From Phycisphaerales bacterium UBA3158 (GTDB lineage: Bacteria; Planctomycetota; Phycisphaerae; Phycisphaerales; SM1A02), in the NCBI GenBank assembly GCA_002364555.1, contig DEYM01000119.1, forward strand, positions 1 to 8,092: a DNA stretch of 8,092 bases. The letters are read 5' to 3'. A program made the translations under genes and the position numbers. Positions 1 to 6,923 of this stretch are shown here, piece after piece. Each line of letters opens with the position of its first letter. The stretch's first letter is position 1. The notes under the pieces were generated by a model. The model searched no databases, was not told where the DNA came from, and was given only the letters and a program-made list of their open reading frames with translations.

Positions 1-23
1 GTGTTGCCGAGGAAATCGATCAT
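1..23 (-). CDS. Start of the next operon gene, cut by the window edge (possibly a von Willebrand A/Bat-type protein)
   Basis: Seven codons are visible, reading MIDFLGN from an ATG at 23 down to the window edge. The ATG overlaps the stop of the BatD-like gene as ATGA, the same arrangement as the junction at 1012-1015. On the minus strand the start is preceded by a purine-rich AGGGGGTGG stretch at good ribosome-binding distance, which supports a real start. In MoxR/DUF58/BatD operons the next gene is commonly a von Willebrand A protein with membrane helices (BatA/BatB type). The identity here is inferred from that gene order alone, because the visible residues are too few to classify. Confidence 0.55.
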
Positions 24-1015
24 GAACCACCCCCTTCGATCTGCTCGGTGGTGGTTTCATCGACGAAGAAGCGAGCTTGTTCAAGTGCTGCCTGGCCGGT
101 TTCCACTGGAGGTTGATGGCGGGCGAACTTCACCATGTCGGCTGACCGCAGAAACTGCCCGAGTGTCTGTTGCTGTTCCATGGTGAGGACCTGGCTGTGT
201 CCCATCTCCGACAGGAATTCCGCTGTTGTCGCTCTCGGGGCTCGCAGGCCGAACCGCCCCTCGATGTAGTGACGAAGAATGTCCGTGAGACGGAAGTAGA
301 ACGGCTGGAGCGCCTGCTGTTCAAGCAATCCAGACGTCTCGAGATTCGCCAGATCCCTTCTGGCCTGTTCCTCCGGACTCAGTTCCACCACCGATTGGAG
401 GCCGCGTCCACGGACCAGCAGTATCGTGATGATGGTCGCCGTCAAGATGCCGACGGCGATCAGGCCCCAGATCCATGCGGGCCATGGGTCGATCATGTTC
501 ACCGGTCCGCGTAGTTCACGGAGTTGAGCATCGGATTCACCAGCCGATATCAAGCCGATGATCTCTATGGGCAGTGGATCGGTAGCCACTGTTCCATTGA
601 CAGGCGGATCCGAACGCCGATCATCGAAGTTGATCGTGAACGACGGGATTTCCGTCTCGCCTGCCTGGAAGCTGTCGAGAAGGAGGCGTTGAGTCCAGAC
701 TCTTCCAGTGTCCTTGCCGGGGAGTGGCAGATTGGAACGGGCATCACTCTGGAGTATGTTGAAGGATCCGATGGTGGTGTTGGTGTTGACCATCGGGGTT
801 CGAATGATCACATCGTCCTCGACAATGGCCTCGACAAGCAGTGTCAGGGATCTTCCGACTTCGAGCTCGCGTCTGTCCGCCTTGATGACGATCTCGACCG
901 GGCCTCTGGTGCTCGTTGTTCGGATGCCTCCATCGGCAGTCTGTTCGGTGTTGTCCGAACAGCCGGTCAACAGGGTCGCCGACAGGGCCAGGATGATGGT
1001 GATCGACTTCATCAT
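20..1015 (-). CDS. BatD-like membrane-anchored lipoprotein with a cytoplasmic DUF4381-like tail
   Basis: The 331-residue protein begins with a hydrophobic signal sequence ending in the lipobox L-T-G-C (residues 16-19), so it is probably lipidated on Cys19. Residues about 38-155 form a beta-rich extracytoplasmic region resembling the Ig-like part of BatD proteins. A single strong transmembrane helix spans about 178-201 (starting WPAWIWGLIAVGI), followed by Arg-rich VRGRG on the cytoplasmic side. The C-terminal 120 residues (FYFRLTDILRHYIEGRFGLRAP region, 239-260) match the helical tail of DUF4381/BatD-type proteins in MoxR operons. The start overlaps the DUF58 stop as ATGA. AGGAGAG lies just upstream of the two adjacent ATG codons, and either could be used. 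Its role is inferred: a membrane partner for the MoxR/vWA assembly machinery. No catalytic residues are recognised. The presence of both a lipobox and an internal membrane helix is notable. Confidence 0.78.
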   Translation of the reverse strand: MMKSITIILALSATLLTGCSDNTEQTADGGIRTTSTRGPVEIVIKADRRELEVGRSLTLLVEAIVEDDVIIRTPMVNTNTTIGSFNILQSDARSNLPLPGKDTGRVWTQRLLLDSFQAGETEIPSFTINFDDRRSDPPVNGTVATDPLPIEIIGLISAGESDAQLRELRGPVNMIDPWPAWIWGLIAVGILTATIITILLVRGRGLQSVVELSPEEQARRDLANLETSGLLEQQALQPFYFRLTDILRHYIEGRFGLRAPRATTAEFLSEMGHSQVLTMEQQQTLGQFLRSADMVKFARHQPPVETGQAALEQARFFVDETTTEQIEGGGS

Positions 1016-1893
1016 CGTTCTCTCCTGGCTTCGCGGGTGCGGAAGAACTGACTCAGCGTCTCGATGAACGGCTGATCGGTATCAAGCGGCAGAAGATCGA
1101 TTCGATTGCTGAGCATCCATTGCCGTCGTTCGTCCGCCTTTGCCTGATTCGCCTGATCGATCGCCTTGCGAACCCTGCTCGAGGAGGTGTCCACCAGGAC
1201 GTGTTCTCCGGTCTCGTTGTCCCGGAGTTCGAGAAGTCCCACGTCGGGCAGGGACTTCTCCCTGGGATCGTGGATGTCTATCGCGATCAGGTCGTGTCTT
1301 CGGGAGGCCACTTGCGCCGCTCTCTCCCAGCCATCATCCTCGAAATCGGATACCAGGAACGCAACGCATTTCCTCTTCTGTATGCGTGTGAGATACTCGA
1401 TGGCACCATCGATATCCGTTCCACGACCCTCCGGTTCAAACGCGAGCAGTTCCCTGATGACGCGAAGGACATGGCGGGGGCCCTTGCGAGGAGGAACGAA
1501 CTTCTCGATACGATCCGTGAAGCAGATGAGTCCCACATTGTCGTTGTTCTTGATCGCGGAGAAGGCCAGTGTCGCGCAGACCTCGGCTACCAGATCCCGT
1601 TTCATCTGCTCACCCGTACCGAAGCTCTGGGAGGCACTCATGTCCACCAGAAGCATGACGGTCAGTTCTCTTTCCTCACGAAAGGTCTTGACATGCGGAC
1701 GGCCGGCTCTCGCACTGACATTCCAGTCGATCCTTCGTACATCATCGCCTATCTGGTACTCGCGGACCTCCTCGAACTCCATTCCCAGTCCCTTGAAGGC
1801 GGAGTGATACTGCCCGGCGAGAATCTCGTCCACAACACGTGATGTCGTTATTTCAATTCGTCTGATGCGACGAAGGAGTTCAGATGGAATCAT
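1012..1893 (-). CDS. DUF58 family protein with a vWA-like metal-binding site
   Basis: The 293-residue length is typical of DUF58 proteins encoded next to MoxR. The family hallmark lies at residues 36-75: GMEFEEVREYQIGDDVRRIDW, followed by the R-P-H-V-K-T-F-R-E-E-R-E run. A von Willebrand A-like fold follows, with the MIDAS-type motif D-M-S-A-S at 84-88, a Thr in GRGTD at about 159, and an acidic SDFEDD segment at 182-187. These are the expected metal-ion ligands. No signal peptide or membrane helix is visible, so the protein is probably cytoplasmic or peripheral. GGAGA sits 7 bases upstream of the ATG at 1893. The gene lies 45 bases after moxR and overlaps the BatD-like gene by 4 bases, which indicates one transcript. 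In known systems MoxR ATPases remodel vWA-type partners. The client here is unknown. Confidence 0.9.
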   Translation of the reverse strand: MIPSELLRRIRRIEITTSRVVDEILAGQYHSAFKGLGMEFEEVREYQIGDDVRRIDWNVSARAGRPHVKTFREERELTVMLLVDMSASQSFGTGEQMKRDLVAEVCATLAFSAIKNNDNVGLICFTDRIEKFVPPRKGPRHVLRVIRELLAFEPEGRGTDIDGAIEYLTRIQKRKCVAFLVSDFEDDGWERAAQVASRRHDLIAIDIHDPREKSLPDVGLLELRDNETGEHVLVDTSSSRVRKAIDQANQAKADERRQWMLSNRIDLLPLDTDQPFIETLSQFFRTREARRER

Positions 1894-1938
1894 GCAGGGG
1901 TCTCCGGCTATAGGCTCGGGGACGAAGGGCAGGCAAGG

Positions 1939-3006
1939 TCACGGAACCCGGACATTGTCCAGGATGATTCGAATGATGTCTTCCGAGGTCTTCTCCTCGG
2001 CTTCGGCTTCATAGGTCGTGGCCACTCTGTGACGAAGCACATCCAGGGCCAGATCCTTCACATCCTGCGGGACGACATAGCCTCTGCCATCGAGGAAGGC
2101 GTTGGCTCTCGCACAAAGTGCCAGCGCCAGAGAGGCTCTGGGGGATCCTCCGTATTCAACCAGACTCTCGAGTCGCTGGTCGATGGAGCCCGGATCACGC
2201 GTGGCGTGGACGAGATCGACGATGTATCGCTCGATCTTCTCATCGATGTAGATGGTGTCGACGAGTGCCCGAGCCTTCATGATGTCCTCGGGGGACATCA
2301 CCGCGGAGATCTCCGTCTTGGGTGACGTGCTCGACATGCGTCTGAGTATCTGATGTTCCTGATCACGAGTCGGGTAGTCCACGATCACCTTCATCAGGAA
2401 ACGGTCGACCTGTGCCTCGGGCAATGGATACGTACCCTCCTGATCAAGTGGATTCTGAGTTGCCAGAACAAGGAACGGTTCAGGCAGCGGATGGGTTTCC
2501 TTGCCGATGGTGACCTGATGCTCCTGCATGGCCTCGAGAAGCGCACTCTGGACCTTGGCCGGTGCCCGGTTGATCTCATCCGCGAGGACGATGCTGGCGA
2601 ACACCGGTCCCTTGTTGACCACGAACTCGCCACTATCGGGACGATAGATCAAAGTTCCGATCACATCGGCCGGAAGCAGATCGGGTGTGAACTGGATTCT
2701 CTGGAACGTGGTGTCGATGCCATTGGCCAGGCTGGAGACGGCGAGCGTCTTGGCCAGTCCGGGAACACCTTCGATCAAGAGGTGACCGTTGGAGAGGATG
2801 CTGATGATCATTCGATGCAGTAGATCATCCTGGCCAACGATGACTTCGTGCATCTCTCGCTGAAGCCTGCGAAACGGCTCGCTGGCGGCCTGCACCTCGC
2901 CGGAAATCCTGGTGATATCGGTTTGATTCATGGGTGTATTCGTCTTCTGGGTGGTCATGCTGGGGAACTCGTCCATTGATTGAGTCCCCGTCTGAGCGGT
3001 CGTCAT
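1939..3006 (-). CDS. MoxR family AAA+ ATPase
   Basis: This ATPase of the MoxR/RavA class probably acts as a chaperone that uses ATP hydrolysis to mature or load partner proteins, with the downstream DUF58 and vWA-like products the likely partners. Counted from the ATG at 3006 (355 residues), the visible motifs are Walker A GVPGLAKT (80-87), Walker B VLADE (140-144), sensor 1 ATQNP (182-186), the arginine-finger region EAQVDRF (197-203) and sensor 2 GGSPRA (286-291), followed by the helical lid. All key residues are intact. The first 35 residues are Thr/Gln-rich, low in complexity and poorly conserved in the family. Two close ATGs exist, at 3012 and 3006. GGAG is only 3 bases from the first and 9 from the second, so 3006 is preferred. 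It is the first gene of the minus-strand operon. Confidence 0.93.
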   Translation of the reverse strand: MTTAQTGTQSMDEFPSMTTQKTNTPMNQTDITRISGEVQAASEPFRRLQREMHEVIVGQDDLLHRMIISILSNGHLLIEGVPGLAKTLAVSSLANGIDTTFQRIQFTPDLLPADVIGTLIYRPDSGEFVVNKGPVFASIVLADEINRAPAKVQSALLEAMQEHQVTIGKETHPLPEPFLVLATQNPLDQEGTYPLPEAQVDRFLMKVIVDYPTRDQEHQILRRMSSTSPKTEISAVMSPEDIMKARALVDTIYIDEKIERYIVDLVHATRDPGSIDQRLESLVEYGGSPRASLALALCARANAFLDGRGYVVPQDVKDLALDVLRHRVATTYEAEAEEKTSEDIIRIILDNVRVP

Positions 3007-3185
3007 GGGCATCTACTCCGATTGAAGGGTGTCCAGGGCCTTTCCCGAGATCCCCATGGATGCCATACGAGCCGCCCGGTCGACGGGTTCGCCTGAGATG
3101 ATAACGCTGTGGAGGGCTTTGCTGGGTGTGGGTGACTACACTGAATCCTTCCTGAATATGCCTCCAAGGCACATGAGAATCCGTC
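3007..3185. promoter_or_regulatory. Divergent intergenic region between the moxR operon and mtfA
   Basis: This gap must hold the promoters for both directions unless transcription enters from elsewhere. On the minus strand a TATCAT hexamer (3098-3103 on the plus numbering) is a fair -10 box about 90 bases from the moxR start, but no convincing -35 lies 16-18 bases upstream of it. On the plus side CTGAAT occurs twice, 11 bases apart (3141-3146 and 3152-3157), close to the mtfA start. No terminator or small gene was seen. Promoter positions are tentative. Confidence 0.35.
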
Positions 3186-3980
3186 ATGTCTATCTTCTTC
3201 AAGAAACATCATCGCCAAGCCCTTCTAGAGCAGCCTTTTCCAGATCAATGGGAGGCCATCATCCAGGCCGATGTGAGCTACGACCGCCTCCTGAATGATG
3301 CTCAGCGGCAACATCTGAGGGATTTGGTCAGGATAATCATCGACGAGAAGCACTGGGAGGGATGCGGTGGTCTGGAAATGGATGACCGGATCAAGGTGGT
3401 CATCGCCGCTCAGGCAGCCGTTCTGCTTCTTGGGTGGGAAATGGATGTATTCAGGAACGTGCGAACATTCCTCATCTATCCCGGTGCCTACCACCAGAGC
3501 CAGGAGCAGGTGGGGCACGATGGAATGGTCAATGCCGGCACCGTGAATCTGGGTGAGGCCTGGTACAACGGCCCAGTCGTGTTCTCATGGAAGGATGCGC
3601 TTGAATCCGCCCATCACCCCGGACGTGCGAACAACGTCGTCTTCCATGAGATGGCTCACACCATCGACATGCTCTCTGGCCAGACCAACGGGACGCCGCC
3701 ATTGAGACAGAGGGAGCACTATCAGGAATGGAATGAGGTGATGAGCCGTCATTTCAACGACATTCGTGGAGTCTACGAATCAGGTCGTCGGGATGTCATT
3801 CGCGATTATGGTGTTGTGAACGTGGCCGAGTTCTTCGCGGTGTGCACGGAGACCTTCTTTGATGCGCCTGTCCCATTCAAGCAGCATCGTCCTGAACTGT
3901 ACGAGCAATTCCGGCAGTTCTACGGTCAGGACCCGGCTTCCAGATTCGAGGCCCATGGCAATGGGCCCGTTCGAACCTGA
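3186..3980 (+). CDS. mtfA: MtfA-family zinc-dependent peptidase (M90)
   Basis: The 264-residue protein is almost the same length as E. coli MtfA (265) and is collinear with it by recall. The zinc-binding HExxH motif is H-E-M-A-H at 154-158. The third ligand is probably Glu215 in VAEFFAVCTETFF, and Tyr208, seven residues earlier, sits where MtfA has a conserved active-site tyrosine. Other family marks are the FLIYPGAY segment (95-102), GPVVFSW (129-135) and the C-terminal QFYGQDP block (244-250). No signal peptide or membrane helix is seen, so it should be cytosolic. In enterobacteria MtfA binds the glucose repressor Mlc and is a weak aminopeptidase. No Mlc partner is visible here, so the physiological role is open. 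The ATG at 3186 gives a start matching the family length and has a weak GAGA-type ribosome site. An ATG at 3173 is out of frame. The stop abuts that of tyrA. Confidence 0.9.
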   Translation: MSIFFKKHHRQALLEQPFPDQWEAIIQADVSYDRLLNDAQRQHLRDLVRIIIDEKHWEGCGGLEMDDRIKVVIAAQAAVLLLGWEMDVFRNVRTFLIYPGAYHQSQEQVGHDGMVNAGTVNLGEAWYNGPVVFSWKDALESAHHPGRANNVVFHEMAHTIDMLSGQTNGTPPLRQREHYQEWNEVMSRHFNDIRGVYESGRRDVIRDYGVVNVAEFFAVCTETFFDAPVPFKQHRPELYEQFRQFYGQDPASRFEAHGNGPVRT

Positions 3981-3988
3981 TCAGGTTC
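3973..3988. repeat. Perfect 16-bp palindrome spanning two abutting stop codons; possible weak bidirectional terminator
   Basis: GAACCTGATCAGGTTC is its own reverse complement and is centred exactly between 3980 and 3981, where the mtfA stop TGA meets the tyrA stop (TCA on the plus strand). As RNA from either strand it can form a 6-bp stem with a GATC loop. No T-run follows on either side, so it is not a classical intrinsic terminator. Its termination role is inferred only from the convergent layout. Confidence 0.5.
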
Positions 3989-5123
3989 TCTCGACGAGGC
4001 GATCGATGAGATAGCTGGATTCCACCAGCGCCTTCTTGGAGAAGTCGCCGAAGAAATCGCTTACCTCCCCGAATGTGGTTCGGAATCCATCCTGATCACC
4101 ATTGATGATGAGGGATCGCATCTCCTCCGCGGCTCGCGTGAACGCCGATGTGACCGCTTCAGTGTTCGGATTGGACATCTCGATGGCGGAGTAGAGATCC
4201 GGTGACTGGGCGAAATGCCGTGCTGCCATCAGGAGTTCCATGTGGTAGATCGGTGATGTGAATTCCAGCGATTCCTCGATGGAGACATCGAGCGCCTGCA
4301 TGGTTCGCCCGATGACCTCGGTGGAGTAATGGGTCAGGACCTGGACCACGGACATGATGCGATCATGCTTCTCTGGAGTCGACTGGATGACTTCGAGTCC
4401 GGCTGCCTTGAAGGAGTCGCAAAGCCAGGGATCCCATTCATGATCATGGACTCTGGCGGGTGTCATGACCACACGCTGTCCCTGAAGGGAGTTGATGGCC
4501 GGTCCGAACAACGGATGCGTACCGATGACATTGGCCGTGGTCGAATCGAGCATCGCCTGAACGGGATCGCTCTTGATCGATGTGACATCCACCAGCAGTG
4601 AATTCTCGGCACAGGAGGGTCCGATCGACTCGATGACCTGACGAGTCGATCGAATTGGTACGGAGACGACGATGACGTCTGCCTTGCCAGCAGCCTCCGC
4701 CGGAGTCAATGGCGTGTCCACATCGGTGATCATGACATGATGGCCCTGGGCGAGGAACATCTTCTCGAGGCATTTACCCATGCCTCCGTGTCCGCCCACG
4801 ATGGCGATCGATTTCGGGTCAACGCGAACGGGAACGGCAGCCCGCAGGGTGGCCTGGCGATCTCGACTGGCCCAGAGGATGACTCTGAAGAGGGATTCGA
4901 CTACCTCTGGTCGTATGCCGTCCTTGAGTCCAAGGGATCGGCGAGCTTCCAGCATCTGTCCTTCCCTGCTGGAATCCCGGATGGGGAATCCACTTTGGCG
5001 TTTGACATCAGCCACCTGAGCGACCAGTTCATTGCGTTCGGCCAGAAGCTCGACGAATCGACGATCGAGTTCATCGATTCGTTTTCGCAGCGGGAGCAGT
5101 TCATTTGGAACATTGTCTGACAT
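3981..5123 (-). CDS. tyrA: Fused chorismate mutase / prephenate dehydrogenase (T-protein)
   Basis: This bifunctional tyrosine-pathway enzyme converts chorismate to prephenate and then, using NAD+, oxidatively decarboxylates it to 4-hydroxyphenylpyruvate. Its 380 residues are collinear with E. coli TyrA (373) by recall. Residues 1-90 are an AroQ-type chorismate mutase with the expected active-site residues Arg13, Arg30, Lys41, Asp50 and Glu54 (LRKRIDELD; AERNELV; PIRDSSRE). The dehydrogenase begins near 105 with the Rossmann loop IVGGHGGMG (108-116). VVSVPI follows at 152-157, the catalytic-histidine motif HPLFGP at 203-208, EKHDRIM at 251-257 and SPIYHMEL at 290-297, ending with the helical domain. 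No separate ACT domain is visible. The start at 5123 places the mutase N-terminus correctly; its ribosome site is weak. It converges on mtfA and diverges from gdhA. Confidence 0.95.
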   Translation of the reverse strand: MSDNVPNELLPLRKRIDELDRRFVELLAERNELVAQVADVKRQSGFPIRDSSREGQMLEARRSLGLKDGIRPEVVESLFRVILWASRDRQATLRAAVPVRVDPKSIAIVGGHGGMGKCLEKMFLAQGHHVMITDVDTPLTPAEAAGKADVIVVSVPIRSTRQVIESIGPSCAENSLLVDVTSIKSDPVQAMLDSTTANVIGTHPLFGPAINSLQGQRVVMTPARVHDHEWDPWLCDSFKAAGLEVIQSTPEKHDRIMSVVQVLTHYSTEVIGRTMQALDVSIEESLEFTSPIYHMELLMAARHFAQSPDLYSAIEMSNPNTEAVTSAFTRAAEEMRSLIINGDQDGFRTTFGEVSDFFGDFSKKALVESSYLIDRLVERT

Positions 5124-5250
5124 GGCGCTTCATCGATTTGAGGGTGTGTCTGATTGGACTGTACACGACCCCATGACCAACTGTACTATTTTGACTGTCC
5201 GCTCGAGAAAAAGAAACGCCAGCTCAATCACCCTTTGGAGTGTACCTTCC
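5124..5250. promoter_or_regulatory. Divergent tyrA-gdhA control region with repeated TGTAC boxes
   Basis: These 127 bases separate two divergent start codons and so should hold both promoters. TGTAC occurs at 5160-5164, 5182-5186 and 5241-5245. The first two are part of ACTGTAC repeats exactly 22 bases apart, about two helical turns. A possible plus-strand promoter combines TGTACA (5160-5165) as -35 with TACTAT (5184-5189) as -10 and an 18-base spacer, each matching 4 of 6 consensus positions. GGAG at 5237-5240 is the gdhA ribosome site. The boxes could be operator half-sites overlapping that promoter, but no regulator is identified. Confidence 0.4.
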
Positions 5251-6636
5251 ATGGCTACCGAAACTGCTCATGCAAGTTCTGCATTTGTCGATGATTTCAT
5301 GTCCTATGTCGAGGATCGCTCACCGCATGAGCCTGAATTCCATCAGGCCGTTCGTGAAGTCGTGGCTTCGCTGGAAGTCGTTCTCGAGGCACGTCCCGAG
5401 TATCGCCGGCACCGGATCCTCGAGCGGATGATAGAGCCCGAGCGTGTCGTCCAGTTCCGTGTTCCCTGGATGGATGATGCGGGTGAGGTTCATGTCAATC
5501 GTGGCTATCGAGTCGAGTTCAACAGCGCGATCGGCCCCTACAAGGGCGGCCTTCGATTCCACGATTCAGTCAATCTGAGTGTCCTGAAGTTCCTCGGTTT
5601 CGAACAGATCTTCAAGAACAGCCTGACCGGCCTTCCAATCGGAGGCGGCAAGGGAGGCAGCGACTTCTCGCCAGGTGGGCGATCGGACATGGAAGTCATG
5701 CGTTTCTGCCAGTCATTCATGACCGAACTGCAACGGCACATCGGAGCTGATACCGATGTGCCCGCCGGCGACATCGGAGTTGGTGGGCGTGAAATCGGCT
5801 ATATGTTCGGCCAGTACCGACGCATCCAGAACAAGTTCACCGGCACCATCACGGGTCGAGCGCCCGAATGGGGTGGCAGCCTTCTGCGGCCTGAAGCAAC
5901 CGGGTACGGCTGTGTCTACTTCGCCGCGGAGATGCTCGCGACCAGGGGGCAGACGCTGAAAGGCATGAGTTGTCTGGTCTCCGGTTCAGGCAATGTGGCC
6001 CAGTACACCACGGAGAAGATCAACGAGCTTGGTGGCAAGGTCTTGACGTTGTCCGACTCGGGGGGCTGGATTCATGATGAGGATGGCATAGATGCCCAGA
6101 AGCTGGCGTTCGTGATGGATCTCAAGAACAATCGGCGAGGTCGTATCAGCGAATACGCCGAGCAATTCCCCGATGCGAAGTGGTATCCCGCAGAGCACGG
6201 ATCCAACGGCAATCCGCTCTGGAACGTTCCTGCCGATGCGGCCTTTCCCTCCGCTACCCAGAATGAGATCACCGGGATTGATGCGACGCATCTCGTTGAC
6301 AACAAGATCCAGCTCGTCGCGGAGGGTGCCAACATGCCCACGACGGCAGATGGACAGGCCGTCTTCATGGAGCATGGTGTCCTCTACGGACCTGCCAAGG
6401 CAGCCAATGCGGGCGGCGTGGCCGTCTCGGCGCTTGAGATGTCCCAGGCAAGCCAGCGATTGCAATGGTCGCGTGATGAGGTGGACAAGCACCTCAAGCG
6501 AGTCATGAAAGGTATCCATCAGGGATGTGTCGAGGCGGCGGATACCTATGGCCATGAAGGCAACTACATCCATGGTTCCAATATCGCCGGTTTCACCAAG
6601 GTAGCGGATTCGATGATTCAGCAGGGATTGATCTGA
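5251..6636 (+). CDS. gdhA: NADP-type glutamate dehydrogenase
   Basis: It catalyses reversible reductive amination of 2-oxoglutarate with ammonium to glutamate, a main nitrogen-assimilation entry point, in the cytosol. The 461-residue product closely follows E. coli GdhA (447) by recall, so NADPH use and a hexameric form are expected. Landmarks are QFRVPW (69-73 region), the substrate-binding GPYKGG with Lys98, the catalytic PIGGGKGGSDF with Lys134, VPAGDIGVGGRE with Asp174 (170-181), RPEATGYG (213-220), the dinucleotide-binding GSGNVA (245-250), and the C-terminal EGANMPTT, KAANAGGVA and GSNIAGF blocks. The reading frame stays open far upstream, but that extension runs through antisense tyrA sequence. 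The ATG at 5251 has GGAG 10 bases upstream and matches the E. coli N-terminus. It ends in tandem stops, TGA TAA. Its divergence from tyrA may link glutamate supply to tyrosine transamination (inferred). Confidence 0.96.
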   Translation: MATETAHASSAFVDDFMSYVEDRSPHEPEFHQAVREVVASLEVVLEARPEYRRHRILERMIEPERVVQFRVPWMDDAGEVHVNRGYRVEFNSAIGPYKGGLRFHDSVNLSVLKFLGFEQIFKNSLTGLPIGGGKGGSDFSPGGRSDMEVMRFCQSFMTELQRHIGADTDVPAGDIGVGGREIGYMFGQYRRIQNKFTGTITGRAPEWGGSLLRPEATGYGCVYFAAEMLATRGQTLKGMSCLVSGSGNVAQYTTEKINELGGKVLTLSDSGGWIHDEDGIDAQKLAFVMDLKNNRRGRISEYAEQFPDAKWYPAEHGSNGNPLWNVPADAAFPSATQNEITGIDATHLVDNKIQLVAEGANMPTTADGQAVFMEHGVLYGPAKAANAGGVAVSALEMSQASQRLQWSRDEVDKHLKRVMKGIHQGCVEAADTYGHEGNYIHGSNIAGFTKVADSMIQQGLI

Positions 6637-6690
6637 TAATCCGTATTTTCCTCATGTACCCATCGAACGATTGTGTTTTTGATCATTCAT

Positions 6691-6720
6691 TTGCGATGAA
6701 GTGAGTTGAATTGGTATAGT
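6691..6720 (+). promoter_or_regulatory. Candidate sigma-70-type promoter for the DUF3553 gene
   Basis: TTGCGA (6691-6696, 4 of 6 consensus) and TATAGT (6715-6720, 5 of 6) are 18 bases apart in the AT-richer gap after gdhA. Transcription would begin near 6727, giving a leader of about 80 bases to the short ORF at 6807 and about 155 to the TTG start at 6883. No clear intrinsic terminator for gdhA lies between 6637 and 6690. This is an assignment by consensus only. Confidence 0.45.
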
Positions 6721-6806
6721 CAACTTGACCGGTTTCGAGATTCCCTCGAGAGTCCACGGAACCTCTTCGTCAATTCACTTGATGTGATTCCTTCTCAGGA
6801 AGAATC

Positions 6807-6923
6807 ATGACCGTCCCACACGACCCCTCTGCCGGCATGGTGCTGGCAAGGCCTTTTTCGGGACAGCCTTGGAGCTTGCATCTTGAGTTGCAAAAACGAC
6901 GTCTTGAGTCGTACCCAATATGA
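6807..6923 (+). CDS. Short upstream ORF (38 residues) overlapping the DUF3553 gene start
   Basis: An ATG at 6807, with AGGA 6 bases upstream, opens a 38-codon frame that ends with TGA at 6921-6923. That is 41 bases inside the DUF3553 gene and in a different frame. The peptide (MTVPHDPSAGMVLARPFSGQ at its start) resembles no family I know and shows no signal sequence or membrane helix. Its start signal is better than the TTG of the gene it overlaps. It could be a leader ORF coupling translation to the downstream gene, the true 5' part of that gene if a frameshift or sequencing error is present, or chance. The AGGA lies in a small possible hairpin, TTCCT (6788-6792) with AGGAA (6797-6801). Confidence 0.3.
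   Translation: MTVPHDPSAGMVLARPFSGQPWSLHLELQKRRLESYPI

Noticed and set aside
524..1051. 175-residue plus-strand frame opposite the BatD-like gene
   Set aside because: It is a shadow of the well-supported minus-strand gene, with no motif of its own and no ribosome site noted.
1120..1842. 240-residue open frame on the plus strand inside the DUF58 gene
   Set aside because: It lies wholly antisense to a gene with clear DUF58 motifs, its sequence resembles no protein, and such long shadow frames are common opposite GC-biased codons.
3075..3087. Near-palindrome CCCGGTCGACGGG in the moxR-mtfA gap
   Set aside because: It has only 4-base arms in GC-rich DNA, not placed at a recognisable promoter, and is expected by chance.
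5032..5250. N-terminal extension of gdhA to an ATG at 5032, giving 534 residues
   Set aside because: The extra 73 residues are the antisense of the tyrA start plus intergenic DNA. They have no family match, whereas ATG 5251 has GGAG upstream and aligns with the known GdhA N-terminus.
5986..6573. 195-residue minus-strand frame inside gdhA
   Set aside because: It is antisense to highly conserved GdhA blocks and shows no recognisable protein features.
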